Shown: positions 9,501 through 24,500 of the stretch, piece by piece
How the letters are laid out: each line of letters starts with the position of its first letter
Numbering within the stretch: the stretch's first letter is position 1
Origin: Chionis minor
Taxonomy: Eukaryota > Chordata > Aves > Charadriiformes > Chionididae
Direction: 5' to 3'
DNA: 64,000 nucleotides
Assembly (NCBI GenBank): GCA_013398295.1
Contig: VZSF01000662.1
Location: 58,477-122,476, forward strand
Program-made: the position numbers and the translations under genes
The notes under the pieces: generated by a model
Database searches by the model: none
What the model was told of the DNA's origin: nothing
Seen by the model: only the letters and a program-made list of their open reading frames with translations

Positions 9501-12500
9501 GGAGCAGCACGGAACTAGCAAGTGACTGAGCTGTGTGTCTTGCTCTTTGGCCCTCGTTTTTTGTCACGTGCTTCAAGCGTATCTTGCTCTTGGTATAAAA
9601 AATAATATTGCTTAAATCTGGTTGGGATAGTCTCGGGGCTTTGTACGAATGATTCTGCAAGCCTGTGTTTGAAACCTGTTCTTGGCCTAGTCCTTAGCTG
9701 AACTACTAGAATTATATTTGCAAAAATCCTACGCAGAATGGGCGTATCTGCTTGGAAGCCTGTGGGCTAGGTTGGCGCAAGCGGAAAAGCGGGAGGTCTC
9801 TGAAAGGCAGGGAGATTGTGGAGCTGTCTAGCAAACGTTATGCTGTTTTTTATGAAGATTGATCTCTTGTGGCCCACCACCCCCTCTTTCTTTTAAATCA
9901 GGCAGAGATCTGGTCAAAGCTTGTGGAATTGCAATTGTTTTTGTCGCTGCTGTAAGCTCAGATACTGATTGCCCGTGGCTTTGGGAAGCATCTAATGTGC
10001 CTCTGTGTGTGTTTGTGGATTAGATGGACGATGCGTTGAGGTATTCCGATGCAGGAATACCCCAAAAGAAACTGAAAAGACAGCAAAACCTGATAACCAG
10101 CCGTGGCAAAGAAGGAAGAGGGATGATGAGGAAGAGGAGGACTTGTCTGAGTCGGGGAGACTCTTTGTCAGGAACCTTCCCTTTACTAGCACTGAGGAGG
10201 ACTTGGAGAAGATCTTTTCCAAGTACGGTAAGTATTTGCTGTGGGACTGGGATTTGCAGGGCTACGTCTTTCCTTCGTGCACAGGGAAATTTTCTTGCTG
10301 GGTGTGAATGGAAAAAGCTCTTGGGTCCAACACCTCTTGAATATGGACCAACTCCCATCATCTTTATTGCCTGGTGTGGTAGTGTGTGGCTGCTTGGCTC
10401 TGAAACCGATGCTGGCTCCATGCTTGAAGCGTGTCCGCCCCTCTCATCGCATCCCTGATCCAACAGTGAAAGCTCTTGCCAGGCAGCGTAGGCTCTGAGT
10501 CCTAGTGGGATGGGGAGGAGGAGAAGATAACCAGAAGCACCTGCTGCCTGAAGTACTCATCATGCAGATATCTAGATAGTGCAGGTGAGAGGTGAATCTC
10601 TGATACACGCCCCAAATTCATCTTTGGCATGTCGGGTGGAAGCTTGAAACTTCCCTTTTCTAGCTCAAAGTTAAACAAATTTAAGGTATGTCTTGGCATT
10701 AGAGCGTCTTGAAGTGTAGAGAGGGGTTAGGTTGTGGGAAAACTTTATTCCTGATGGAAGGTAAACGCAATTGCTCGGAGCTTCCTTGGTTTGTGTCATG
10801 TGTCAGAGCCCTGTGAGCTGCCCCATGGTGCACTGCAGGAGTTGGGGTGCCTTCGCTGGACCTTTGCCTTGTCCGTCCGCAGCCAGCAGCTCCTCGAGGC
10901 TGGTGGATGCTGTGCACCCACTGCGATATTCCGAGCAGCTCCTGGCTCCTCTCCTCCCTGGCTTTGGCCAGGAGGTGCCCGCTGAGAGCGTGTGACGGCT
11001 GTGCTGGGACGTCTCTCACAGAAAGGCCTTGCCTTTTGCAGGACCCCTCTCGGAGATCCATTTCCCTATTGACAGGCTGACCAAGAAATCCAAAGGGTTT
11101 GCTTTCATCACCTACATGTTTCCCGAGCATGCGGTGAAGGCCTACGCGGAAATGGATGGGCAAGTATTCCAGGTATGGTGACTGATGGTTTTCCTGTGCT
11201 GTGGGACTGCCTGCTGCCAGTGGGAATATTTGGTAATGTGGCCCAGTGTTTGCTTCTGTGCTTCGCTGGAAAGGCTGAGTCTCTTCTGCCTTGCTGTGTG
11301 GGAACACAGTCGCTTGGGGTAGAGCAGCATGGTTTGAACAGCCTCGCGTGTACCGAAGTCTGAGCTAGAGGCAGAGAAGGAGATCTGAGTCTCTCACGTT
11401 GCACGGCTACTCCGACTTGCAGTAACGTCTCCTTTGGGAAGGAAGGTTCCCTCCCTCCACCTAGGCTGCTTGTCTAGGAAAAGTGACAGAAAATTTCCTC
11501 CGCTCCGCTTAGTTCCTGAACTTCTGTGGGTTATTTCAGAGCTGCTGGACCTCTTCTTCCTTTCTTCTAGGGTAGAATGTTGCATCTTTTACCATCCACG
11601 ATCAAAAAGGAAAAAATCGAAGATGTGGATGCGGAAGAGTCTTCCTCCTACAAAAAGCAGAAGGAGGCCAAGGACAAAGCCAGCAGCACCAGGTACAGAG
11701 GTGTCTTGTAGTGGAGCAAGACAACACAACCTGCCAAATTCCCAAATGGCAGGGATGCATGCAGGGTCTTTGCAGGGGCTGTAGAGATTACCAAAGCCAA
11801 TAAAGCGTTTGCTGTGCAACTCTGTTTCCTTTATCTCTGACCTACTTGATTCCTCTGTCCACGTAGCTCTAGTACTTCAGTGAGCAGCAGAAACTGAGAC
11901 AAACGTGGTTTTGAATGGCTTTGTGTATGGATTTATTTCTCTGGTGTCTAATAAAAGTTGGCCTGATGCTGCAATTCTTTAGGGTAGCGGTTTCAGATCG
12001 GTTGGGTTTTTCCCCTCTATTTGACCACCTGTATTCCTCAAATTTGTAGGAACTTTATCTTTCTGTGTGACAAATTAGTTGGAAAGAAGTGGCTGATACT
12101 TTTGAACTTGAAGGGAAAGGAATGCAACCTTGATTGTGTGGGCTTTGTGCTTTTAGGAAACTAGTTGAAAAACATCTGAGCTCTGAGCCAATGTCTGAAC
12201 TTCCAGCTGTGACCAGTGACCTAGGGAAGAAGAGCTAAGCTGCCTGCACTGCGGCTTTTCCATTTGCTCTCCAGTCGTGTCTTCCTCATCCTGTCCCCTC
12301 TCGAAGGATGTCCCACCCTTCTTTCCCTCTGACTCTTCACCCTGGCTGCAAATAGTGGCATTCAAAACTGTTTTTTCCCAGGACCATTGAATAGAGAAAC
12401 ACCAGCGGCAGAAAAGACCGCGTGACTCTGAACCTGGCTTTTCCTTCTCTCTCCAGCTCTCACAACTGGAACACGTTGTTTGTGGGGACAAACGCTGTGG

Positions 12501-15500
12501 CTGATGCCATTGCTCAGAAGTACAACGCTTCCAAAAGCCAAGTGCTGGATCATGTGAGTTGGGTTATTGGCCGGCTGGGATGGGAGATCATGTTTCTATC
12601 TGTTTCCTCGTGCCTGGGGCCTTCCTCTGTGCACGAACAAGCACCGTGCAGGCTGAGACGTCGCTGGTGCCATAGCTTACCTCTGGCATCTGAGCCTAAC
12701 AATTCCTTTGTCACTGGAAGGCAAAGTGATGCTCCCAGCCCTCCTTGCCACTCTGCTTTTCTGTGGCTGAATTTTGCATTTCCACGTAACTCTAAGTTGT
12801 TGGGAATTTACACCCTGAAGCTTAGCCACTTCCTGGAAACTTCATTTTGCCTTGGGAAGCATTCTGGCTCCAGGAGCCGGAGCGTTTTACCTTCAAGCTC
12901 TTTGCTGACTTCCCTTTGCATCTGCTTGCGAGAGCAGCAGGAGCAACAGGTGACTGACATTCTTGCCTGCAGGAGAGCAAAGACAGCGTGGCAGTGAGGG
13001 TCGCTCTGGGAGAAACTGAGCTGGTCCAGGAAATTCGCCGATTCCTCATTGAAAACGGAGTCAGCCTGGATTCCTTCAGTCAGGTGAGGCGCTCAGCTGG
13101 AAGCAGCGATGTGGACCTACCTCTTCTGTATGATGGCCTAGTTCTGGTGTCCTCATCTTTCTTTGAAATTAGTAATTAAATCCTCAGCGTCTTGCAGGAT
13201 TAAACCCTTACATGGCTTAGGAAATGTTCTGTCCATTTAAAAATGTAGCTGCCTTTGGGATGGTTGGAATACACAGAGTGATGCCTTCTAGCGTGACATA
13301 GGCAGAGGAGTCATCCTGTGTCCATACCAGGGTGGATCTGAAGCTCCTGCTTGCGGAACAGGGAGGTTGTACTGCGGTGTGGATCTCATCGGAAGGGTTT
13401 TCTAAATGGCTGTTGGCCCTCTTGGATCCTGCAAAGGGGGGATGCGGAGTGAAAGGGCACAGTGTGTTGGATCTTCAGTTAATTACATACTGGGCTTTGC
13501 TTTTATAAATCGAATCTTTGCCTTCCTCTCCCACCGAATGCGGCAGGCTGCTGGTGAGCGAAGTAAAACGGTGATCCTGGTAAAGAACCTCCCGGCCAGC
13601 ACGAGCGTAGCAGAGCTGGAGGGTGTCTTCGGCAAACACGGCAGCCTGGGCCGGGTGCTGCTGCCAGAAGGAGGCGTCACAGCCATTGTGGAGTTCCTGG
13701 AGCCAACTGAGGCCAAGCAAGCCTTCACCAAGCTGGCCTACTCCAAGGTGAGCATGGCAAGTGGTAGGCGGCTGTGGGTCTTGGCTAGTTGTGAAGCTGC
13801 AGACAGGAATGCTTGCTACAAATGCAAGGGGCGGAGGGCTTTTGAGTGACGTGCCAGAGGCACTGCTGTTACTCTCTATCCCTTGGATTTAGGGAGATGT
13901 GTGGTGCATCCTTGTGCAGCAGTGGCTGAGTAGGGTTCTCAACCTGCAGAAGATGGTTGGAGAAGGGGGCTGTGACATCTAGAAAAGTCTCAGTCACTTG
14001 GAGAGGGGTTTTTTACCCTCTTTTGCCAGCTGAAAAAGTTGCTCAGCTCTTCCTCTACCATCATCTGTTACAGAGTGAGAGGAAAATACAGCGGAGAGCA
14101 GGGCTTTTTCTTCAGGCCGTGCTCTCCACTCTTCCTTTCTACCCTGTGTTCTCTTTACAGTTTCATTCTGTGCCGTTATATCTGGAATGGGCTCCGATGG
14201 GTGTCTTCTTCAGCCCAGCCCCTGTGAAAAAAACACTTGAGGCTACAGAAAAGGAGGGCAAAGCAGAGCTGGTACCTGGTAAGAACTTTGACTTTGGGAC
14301 GGAGGTATCTCTGGTTGTTTCACGCTCCTTTATATGTAAAGCAACAACGCTGATATTCCTGACCTTTTGGGGATGGAACCAGCCTCGCAGAGTCATCTGC
14401 GTGGCCCTTGGGGTCGCCCGCTCTGCGGTACGTTAATTGATTGTATCACACGAGCGTTGTGCTCGTTCCCATCCCTGCCCTCCTCGCCTCCTGGATGAGG
14501 TGTGGGCAGTGCTGGTGGCAGCACGCAGGTCCAGTTTGGACTGGGCTAACGGGACCTCTGGAAAGAGAGGTTTTTAGTCCAGTCTGGTCTGGGCAGCAGC
14601 TGTCGGGAGAGCAGTAGCTGTTCTCTTGAAGCTGGGCCTGACCCCTGAGTGTGCGCACAGTTGTGCCCTGTGCGAGGACGCCGTCCCTGCAGGCGGGTGG
14701 CCGAACAAGCTGCAACAAGAAGTGTGCTGGGCAGCAGTGGATGGAGTGGTTGACGTGCTGGTGACAGGTTGTGGGTCCCTGTGCATGTTTGTTCTGTGCT
14801 CTTGTGTCTAGCCCTGCTGTATGCTTTGCCTGGGTGATTTCCTACTGCAAGGACATGACCTTCCCTCCCCAACTATAACCTCTTTCTCCCCGTCCCAGGG
14901 GCTGTAAAAACTAAGTCTTGCGTATATATTTAAAACCTGTCAAGATACTTTTAAAAAAGAAAAGGAGCGTGCCAAAGAAGTGTTGCTTTATGTAGCTTTG
15001 TTTTGCTAGAAGGTGTTTCAGGACTTTGGGCTTTGGGAAAGGGGAAGAAAAGCTGATGAAAAGCCTCTTCCCGGGCTGCCATTCTGCACCTGGGTCACAG
15101 GGGAAGGCTGGAGCTGGGGGAGGTGGGGGCCCCACTTTATCTCCCTGTAACTGAGACCCTCACCTGGAGATAAAGGGCTTTAAGTGCTGGAGCTCCTGGA
15201 AGGCTGCTCAGGGCTGATAATGGTCTTTGCTGCCAGGCTCTGGATCTGGGAGAGGGGAGGGAGGGGATGTGCAGCGAACGCCTTGCTCACAAAAGGGCTC
15301 CGGGCAGCTGCGCGTGGCCGTGTTGTATTGTGCCAGCCACAGACGGAGGCACCGCTTCATGCCGCTCCTGTCTTACTGAATCTCTTCCCTCTTTCCTCAA
15401 ACGAGCCTCCTTCAAAGGCGATGGGTTTCTTTTCTGTGCCTTGTTGGCAAGTACCCCGCTGGCTGGAGCGAGGAGGCTTGGACCATCCAACCGAAAAGGC

Positions 15501-18500
15501 TTGGGCTGTGTGGTGCTGGGGGCAGGGAGGACAGCCAGATGGAGCTGTGTGGGGAAAAGAGCCCCTGGGATGGGGATGAGGGGTCTCTGTGCTCTCCTGG
15601 CCCAGTGCAGGTTCTCCTCATACAAAATGAGGGAGAAATAAGCCTCAAAGTACCGCGGAGGGGAATGTTAATGCCAAAGGGAGATGCGTAGTTTGCCCCT
15701 TCTGAGCAGAGCGTCAGCTGTGCTGTAGGGGATGAAGCTGCTCTAAAAGACAAGTGGTCTGGCGAGGAAAGGAGTTGGAGAGTTGATGGATGAAAGAGCG
15801 AGTGTGTGCACCCGCGCTTGTGTGTATTCTCTGATGTCTCATAAGGGCCTAGTCCCATTGCAGCCACCGCTTCAGTGCAGATCCAACAGAGCTCTCCCCA
15901 CCCTCCTGCGTGTGTGAAAGCTCGGTAGCTTTGAGGCCTTTTCATCACGTTAAATACAATCATTTAGAAGCTGGGAAGAGCGGGAAGCAGCTGGCTGGCT
16001 GTACGGATGGAGAGACTCAAAATGCAGTTGCCAGAGCCTCCCTCCTTGGTAAGGCCAACTGCAAATACCAGCGGATTTGCCCATCGAGCTGTACAGCCTG
16101 CAGGTTTCGGTTAACTTCCCGACTGTGGGCAGGTGCTCAGCTGCACCGTGGGGCTTGGGTGCCCCAGAGGAAGCTGTTGTGCCAACTGCTGAATTGCAGC
16201 TTGATTATTTGTCTTTCTTTTTACAAGTTTGTCTTTGCAGAAGCCCAAAGCAAGATATGTACAAAAGAGCGTGTGTTGCTGTTGGCCTGAGTGAGGTTTG
16301 TGGGTCACAGAGTATAAACTCCGAAGTATTAATGCCATATTGAAGCCCTTTATGACACTGGTCTGGGTTGCCCAGGGAAGCTGTGGCTGCCCCATCCCTG
16401 GAGATGTTCAAGGCCAGGTTGGATGAGGCTTGGAGCAACAAGGTTTAGTGGGAGGTGTCCCTGCCCATGACTGGGACATGGAACTAGGTGACCTTTAAGG
16501 TTCCTTCCAACCCAACCCATTCTCTGAAGAGCACAACCTCTGTGCTGGGTGCAGTTTTTCATTGCCCTTCAGTATGTGTTTGGGCTTAACGGACCATATT
16601 CCTTCACATGCTGCTGGGAAAGCTGTCATTTCGCGTCCTGCGGATATATATTGGCAAAAGATGAGGTTTCAGAGCAGCAGCGCAGAAAGATGCTCGAGCA
16701 AGTTTGGGAGCCCTTTCCTAGTTCAGCAGGTATCTGGCTGGGTTTGGTGTGAGGGTGCTTGAGTGCTGGGAAAGCAGGTTTGTGGGTTTTCTACACTCAA
16801 AGAATAGGCAGTATTTTAGTTTTCATGGAGACGTGTTCAAATACTGTGTGTTGAGCTTGCTTCTGTCTTATGTGCATCCACAGAGAGCCAAGAGAGAAGC
16901 GGCCTGTTCCTGCTGGAGCAGTAACTGGGGTAGTGGGCAGGCTCCCTGCAAAATTTGGCTTTGTTACATCTTACAAAGTTGGGTTTATTCTTTTTGTTTC
17001 AGGTGAAGCTCTAAAGGACTCGGAGGAAACAGCAGCACAGGAAGAAGAGGAGGAAGAAGAAGAGGAGGAGGAGGAAGAAAGCATTCCTGGGTGTACGTTG
17101 TTCATCAAAAACCTGAACTTTGCCACCACAGAAGACACATTGAAGGAGGTGAGCTGTAAGCAAGGAGAGGGGGCTGGGTTTTGCTTGGCATGGTCCACTG
17201 GGATGGAGCGAGAGGGCGTTGAGTGTGTGGTTGAGGGCCAGACTGAAATGCCTGATGGAGCAAAGCCCCGACTCCCAGCATGGGCTAGAAGAAAGGGCTC
17301 TACTCTGCTGCAGAAGGCAGGGGGCAAGCTGTTCTCCACCTCTCTTGTGCTGAGGATAAAGTGTTTAAAGGAGTTAAATTGCAGCCTGTATGATGTAATG
17401 GGAGATGAGGGAGCACTGGGTTGTACTGGGACTGGGAACCTCTGCTTTGGGATTTCAGGCGTCAATTAAGAGAAATGTATCTGAAACCATTTTGGTGGCG
17501 TTTAATTCCACCTTGGGGCCGGTGGAGGCAGTAGGAAATCTTTTAAGGCTCCTCATTTCCCATGCTTTCTGTAATGCTTCTCCTTGGGACAAGCACTTCT
17601 ACAGCTGTGATACTGCTTTGTGTGTTAAGGCAATAAATAAACGATGGTTTCAGTGAGATGCACTTTTCACCTTAAACTTCTATCAACACTGAACTCTCTG
17701 TGCTACTTTACCTCAGCAAAGCACTTGGGAGAGATCGTAGCGATTCTAAAACCACGTGAGATGTTAGCAGCAAAACAGGGAAAAGCAGCTGGGAGTTCTT
17801 GTCTCTGCCACTTTCTGTAGCCATGTGAAATGCCACATCTCATGGCCCAAGAATGCTGGTGCGATGTCGGTCCGTCCTGGACCTGTGCCCGTCTGCCTTG
17901 GGACTGTGGTACAATGTAGGGACTCTGGTCCACTTGGGTCTGGAGACAAGTGTAAATGTTCAGAGGAGGACTCAGACTTGTCCCCTCTTCTCTTCCTGCC
18001 TTCTGGCTGCAATTTTCTGCCTTCTGGCTACGGTTTTACAAGGGAGTCAAACAGATGGTTTGCAGCCCCTGCTACCCTCCAGCCCCTCCTGCATGTTTTT
18101 GGACAGAGCTGTGTTCCGGGGGCATCGCAGGAGTCGCCCACCCCTGCGGTCCCTACCTGGCTGAGGGCATCTTGTAATCCATAGCGTTCCTCCAGAGCCA
18201 CCCCAGGTCTCTGCACTGTTTCTGAGGAGTGGTGGAGGGTTTTTTTGGGAACGTGTGTATCGATATCTTTTAAAATCTCTCTGCGTGTGTGTGTGTGTGT
18301 GTTTGTACAGAAATAATTTTTTAAGAAAAGACACAGCTGCACCGACTGCTCGTCAGATGTGTGTCGGGGGGGAGGTGGGCCCGTGAGCGTGTGCTCCTGG
18401 CTCTGGAAGAGGGCCACATTGTCACTCGAGTCGCAAGCCTGTGACAAAAGGAACTGAATCACGTGTCCGAATTGCTTGCAGGCGTTCTCCAAAGTGGGAG

Positions 18501-21500
18501 CTGTGAAGAGCTGCACAATATCCAAGAAGAAAGACAAAGCAGGTACTCTAGACGTTGCTGTTCAATTCCTTCCCTCGGCTGGTTGCTGAGGGCTCAGGTG
18601 TGGCATTGCTGTAGCACTCATCTGGCTGAGCCTTTGTGTTCTCATTGGCGAAATCCTTAATATTTCTAGAAGTGTGCCTGCTGAAATGGCTGAAAGCAGC
18701 AACCAAAAATACCCTGGGGTTTGGTCTAGGAGGTTAAGCTCAATGGTGGGGATTGTGGAGACGTGGGCTTCTCTTGAGATCTTTAGATAGAGAAGCCAGC
18801 TCCTTCAGGATCACAGAAGAGAGCGGGATGCAAGTTGAGAGGAACCGGTGCCCTGTGATGATTAAACCTGCACGGGGCATGCTTTATCCGTGATAACAGC
18901 CGAGATCTTCAAGGCTGCCTGGCTGAGTACCGTGCTGAGTGAGCTTCATTTACCTTCTGCCTGCCAGCCTTGAACCCAGCGGGCTGCGGGGACGAGCGGT
19001 TGCGCCTGTTGCGTTGACTGCGCCCACCTTCCGGGCGGTTGGACAAGGAAGAGTTTGCTTAAGGCAAGCGCTGGCTGGATGGGCTGTGTCTTCCTTCTGG
19101 GTTTTAGGTTAGGGAGTTGCACAGCTTCACTAGGTTTTGCCTTAGCAGGGCTCCTTTTCCATGGGATGCTTGGAGAAGTCGGATTCACTGAAAGAAAAAG
19201 AAATAAAGTGAACTTGAAGACTTGCATGCGTGTCGGCGTGCCCATGCCCAGGCAGCAATGTTTGAGTCTAGGCTGATATCGTGCCGCTGACCAAAGCGAT
19301 CCCCTTCCATCGCTGTGGGGTCATGTCTGCAGTCTGCTGAGGTTTGGGCGTTGGGAAACTGGGTGTTATGTTTTCGCTTGTGGAATTTTTCCTTTCCTCA
19401 CCCAACTTTAGTTATGGCCCTTGTACTGGCCAGTGTGTCCCTCAGAAGCGTGGTGTGACCGTAGGTGCTGCAAACCTTTGCTGTGCTGGGCAGTGGAACA
19501 GATGTCTTGTCTCCTCCTTTGGCATGGAACCGGCAGCTGCCCACCCAGGCTTAGAGAAGTGCTTGCTCCTTTTGTGCCCTGCGGACCTCTGCGGCCTTTT
19601 GTCCCTCAGACGGAACACGGGGCTGGCACTTTGCGACGGTGGGAAATACAGCATGTTTCAGTCTTGAGGAAGAAGTCCTGTGCATAAACAAATGTTTGCG
19701 TATCCGTAATGGGATTGCTTACCCGACCGTGACCCACGGCTGACTTGTAGGACTTGGTGTTTTATTTAAGGAGGTTGCGCTGAAATTATGCAAAGCAGAA
19801 AAAAATCTGTTTTGCATGCAACATTGGTTATCTCCTCTTCAACATCAGCACCAAACCAAGCTGTTCTAGAGTAGCGTCTTGGTCAGAACAAGGCAGTCGG
19901 GGGTGCTCATGGGGAGTGTCGGAGTCAGGGCACGGCCAGGCTGGCCCTTTGCCTGCGGTATTAGTTTGTCCCTCCCAGTTTTGCCAATCAGTGCTTGCTT
20001 CTGGTTTGGTTTTAAATCTTCTGCTTAATGTCGTCACTGTTTCCTGATGGCTTAATGAGTCCCCTTTCTCTGCTGGCAGGTGCTTTGCTATCAATGGGCT
20101 TTGGATTTGTGGAGTACAAGAGGCCAGAGAGTGCCCAGAAGGCCCTGCGCCGCCTCCAGGTAAGCTCAAGCATCATCAGTCCAGGTTTCTTTCCAGAGAT
20201 GGTGGGTAAAGGCTTGGATGAACTGTGAGGTTCACAATGTAGCCAAGCCTGTCAGTCCCCTGAGTCACGCCATGCAGATGGAGAAGCCTCTGAAATGGGC
20301 TGGGTTTGTAAGGAAAGAGGGTACGTAAAGGGAGAAGACCTCATGCAAAAGAGTGTTTCTTAGCGTTGATCCAATATGGAGGTAGCAGAAAATGTGCAGC
20401 GACCGAAACTTGATGAGTTTATTCTGCAAGGTGCCCTTTGCAGAGGTGGCAGAGACCCAGGCTCCCACTCCCAATACAAATATTGCTTTGTATTTAGTGC
20501 TGCGGAGTTTGGCTTTACCCTCTGTGACTCTGCCATTGCTTGAGGGTCTTTTAGCCTCCTGCCTTCTCCATGGCACACGCCACGGGGTTTGGCTGCGCTC
20601 TGAAGGAATAAATCGTTCTCTTTGCTGGTCGAGAAACACACGAGTGCTTGGCCCACGCTGCCTGGATGGTGTGGGCGAGACGGCTGGAGCGATCCTTTTC
20701 TAGGCAGACGTGAAGGAATTACTCTGTGTAATCTCTGTGTGTTCGGTGACCGCAATCCGTCAGTCCCACCTTCAACAAGTGGGCATTTCACGTTCCGCAG
20801 CCTTGGGGAAGCCTTGGGGTAGAGGTGTGTTCTCCGTCCTTTTGAAAGGCAGAATCCTGGGGAAGAGGGAAAGCAGGAAAATGGGTATTTTTGTGGAGGG
20901 AAGGGGCAGCAGGGCTCCAGGTTCCCAGTGGAAAGTTTCTTGCATGTCGTGCGCCCTGTGAGGGATGATTAGGCAAGAGGCTGCTTGGTTTCAGTGCTGA
21001 TCTGTAGGAAAGTTCTTTGAGGTGCAGGAGGCAAGAGACAGAAAACTTTCTTGCTGTGTTGGCTACTGATGACCAATAAGACATCCTTGGCTCGTTCCAG
21101 AGCAAATAAGACGATGGTCACTGCCTTGAAGAGTTTGCCGTCTAGAGGTGGAGGAAACCGCAGCCCAAAGCGGTGAAGTGGCTCATCTTTGCCAATTTAG
21201 TGGCAGAGCTGAGACTGATGGACAGCTGAAGCGTGGATGTTAGTTGCTGCTTCAGTCAGTCAAGCTGTCTCCAGCCTCCTGTCAGCAACCTTGTCTCGTG
21301 TGAGCAGTGTTCAACAGAGGAAAGCTTTGGCACGGAGAAGGGGAGGAATACGTGGGAAAGAGCAAGATGTGAAATGCTGTGTTTGTATTCTGGAAGCTTG
21401 GAAGCTGTTGTGACCTTGATTGATTTCCTCCCCCCCCCGCCCCTTAATTTTTTTTTTTTTACTATTGTTTTTTCTTTGTTTTAACTTCTAGGGCTGCTCT

Positions 21501-24500
21501 GTAGACGGCCATAAGCTGGAAGTGAAAATCTCGGAAAGAGCTATCAGGTAAAGCTCGTGTCTCACCTCTGTAACAAGGTTACATTGGCGCTGCGGCAGCG
21601 CTTGGTAGGTTCTTAATTTCTTACCAAGCATCTCTGCATCGTGAGGGATGCCATCGGCAGCGCTCTGCCTCTTGAACACATCAGCCTTTGTTGTGCTTTA
21701 CTCAGCGTCACTTTAGTCAGTCTTACTTGAAAAAGAAATGTTGAATAGCTGATGCGAAGGCGTTCACTCGCTAAATGACAGGTTTCCAGTTAAAATCCCA
21801 AAGCAGCGTGCAGTAGTGGGACCCCAAAAATGAGCCCGAAGTGAGAACCAGTCACTTGAGTTTTCTTGCACAGTCAAGAAGAGACTCCTCTAAAATCTCC
21901 GTTTTGATGACAGTTCGGTCGACGTTGCCAAATGAACCGATAGCCTGAGTTCCAGTGGGTTTAAAGAGTTCTGGAAGACAAATATCCTCCAGTAATGAAA
22001 TCTTTTAGCCTACTTCATCAGGGAAAACAGCGCCTTAAGAATTATGTTCTGCTGCCAATTCTGATCAAATCGAGACAAATACTGGGTTGGGTTTTTTTTT
22101 TCTTCCTTGGGGAAAAAAAAAAAAGGATTTAACTTGTCTTGTTTGGGCTGTCAGGTGCAGAGGAGGTGGTTACTTGTGGACGAATTTACTTGGAGTCAGA
22201 GTCTAGTTTTTATTCGGTACAGCATCTTTTAAGTGCAAAGTTGAAAATTAATCCAGATGTTTGAAGGTGAATGTCGGTGCCTAAAAACTGTCCTTTACAG
22301 ATTTTGGAAACCCTACTGGAGGAGGTATCTCTGAAATGTCAAAATTTGTTTGAAAATATGGTCCCTGGGGATCAGAAGCAGTCTGGCAGCTCCCTGCCTG
22401 CACTTTGCATTTCAGTTCTTTAATAAACCATTTTCGTCCACTTTACTTTTTAAAATCCCTTCCGTAGGAATCCAGCCTGCAATGCAGAATGCTTTGCTTT
22501 ATGAAGTAAAGCAAAGTAAAACACAGCAAAAAATGCTGTATTTTATGTTAGGTAAAGTCTTGTCTTGTTCAAATGCAATACCATTCTGAAGTTAAAAAAA
22601 AAAAAAAAAAGGATAGTCTAGTCAAAAACTTCATTTGCTATTTTCTAAGCCAGTAAGAGGAAAAAAAAAAAAAAAAGCTTACATTAAGCTATTTTTTTAC
22701 TTTGTCAAAGAGTACATTCTCCTGAGAATTGAATGGATGAGATTTGATAACGAACTGAAAGTTAGTGGGAAATGTGAGTCCAGGCCTGCTGGCCTGACCT
22801 CAGATGCAGAATTTAAATCATGTAAATTCATCCCTTCTCGGTGTACTCTATGACGCTTCGACGGCTATCTGTAAGATGCCAGCCAGGATGTCGGTGTGAG
22901 CTACCTGGTTAATTTCTCTGCATTCCTCATTTTGAAGGAGCCAGAATGCGATGGGTGTTTCGGTCCTGACCTACCTTTTCTGTTGACTTCACAGGCCTGC
23001 TGTGAAATCATCCCGAAAGAAACAAACCGTCAAAAAGCAGACGACTTCCAAGATCCTGGTCCGAAACATCCCGTTCCAGGCCACCGTCAGGGAAATCAGG
23101 GAACTGTTCAGGTAGGAAAGCGCTTTTCCCTGGGGTCTGCGGAGTGCTCCAGGCTGGAGCTGGTATGATTTTCAGACGGGATCTTGCTATCAGTCTGTAA
23201 ATATTATGAGTTTTGTTTTCTTTGTGGATGCAAATGAGCCTTTTACTGGACATAAATACGAATGGCTTGGCAGGTTGTATCAGTGTAGAAATTCTGGTGG
23301 CACAGCGGTCACATAAGCCAGCGTTTTGGCTGGAGCCACTGTCAGCCCTGGTGGCCCGTCACCACGCAGCAGACATCGGTGGAGCTTCGAGATCTTCCCC
23401 GCCTATCGAGTAAATGACGTAACGTTGGATATTTTATTTTATTTTATTTTATTTCCTCTTGCCTGAGAGGCATGCGGCAGCTTTCCCGATGCTCGGCACA
23501 CCTGGCTGGGGAGGAGCACCGAGAGCCGCTGCAGACAGCTGGTGTGGAAGGTTTTCGCTGGGGCTGGCTCCCTCCTCCATCTGTCTTTGCCTACGTGATG
23601 GTGTAGCTCCTTCCCAGCACGGAGGGAGCGCTTACACCTCGCTTTCCCTTCCGCGAGTGTTTTCGCTGCGTGTGCCGACTCGCATCGTCTGTGATCAGCA
23701 GCCCTGTGTCCGTAAGGACGTGGGACTGTGTTGTCTGTAATATCCTCTCCGGCAAGAAATACCTTGTCAGCCATGAGAGCTGCCTGGGAGAGCGCGGAGC
23801 GTTGAATGGGGATTTTGGGAGCCCAGCCTGCATTCTTCTGCTGGCTGATCTCCATTGCCTTTGTATCCCTCAGCCTTTTGTGCAGTGGCTCGTTAAGCCT
23901 TGTAATGCATCCCCGAAAAGAGGTGAAACTTTGTAAAATGCAGCGTCTTTTCTGCTCCTGGGATGAAAAAAATCTTTTGCACGTTGACCCGCGCCATTGT
24001 CTGCTGGCTTGCAGGAGGAATTTGGGGGGATCAATGTCTCGCTCTACCCATCAGTTTTTTTCCATCTGCAAAATACGGGTGGTAGCTCGCATCTGCAGGG
24101 CACGGTGAAGTACTGGGTTGGGAGGTGGTTTTTTCTTCTCAGCTTTCCTCTGCTCAGGGCTGTGGTGTTTCTTCCCAAAGGGAATGAGTTGAGGAATCAT
24201 TTAACCCTTTGAAACCTCCCCAGACCACGCAGTGAAAAACTGCCTTGCGAGGAGCCGTGGGGCAGTGATTTGTTGGTTGTAGGGGGGAAACCACGCATTT
24301 TCCCTACCAGGTGAATTCTACCTACTTTATCAGCATGTGATGTTCTCCTGGCTTGCCCACGGGGAAGGACAGTGGTTCCCACGTCCTGGTAGGCTCTTTC
24401 CTGGCAAGACATAGGTGGTGAGGAAAGCTGTATGGAGCGACGCTGTTTTGGGGTGGGTTCTGGAGATTTAACGGACTGTGGCTTGGCTCTTGGACACACG

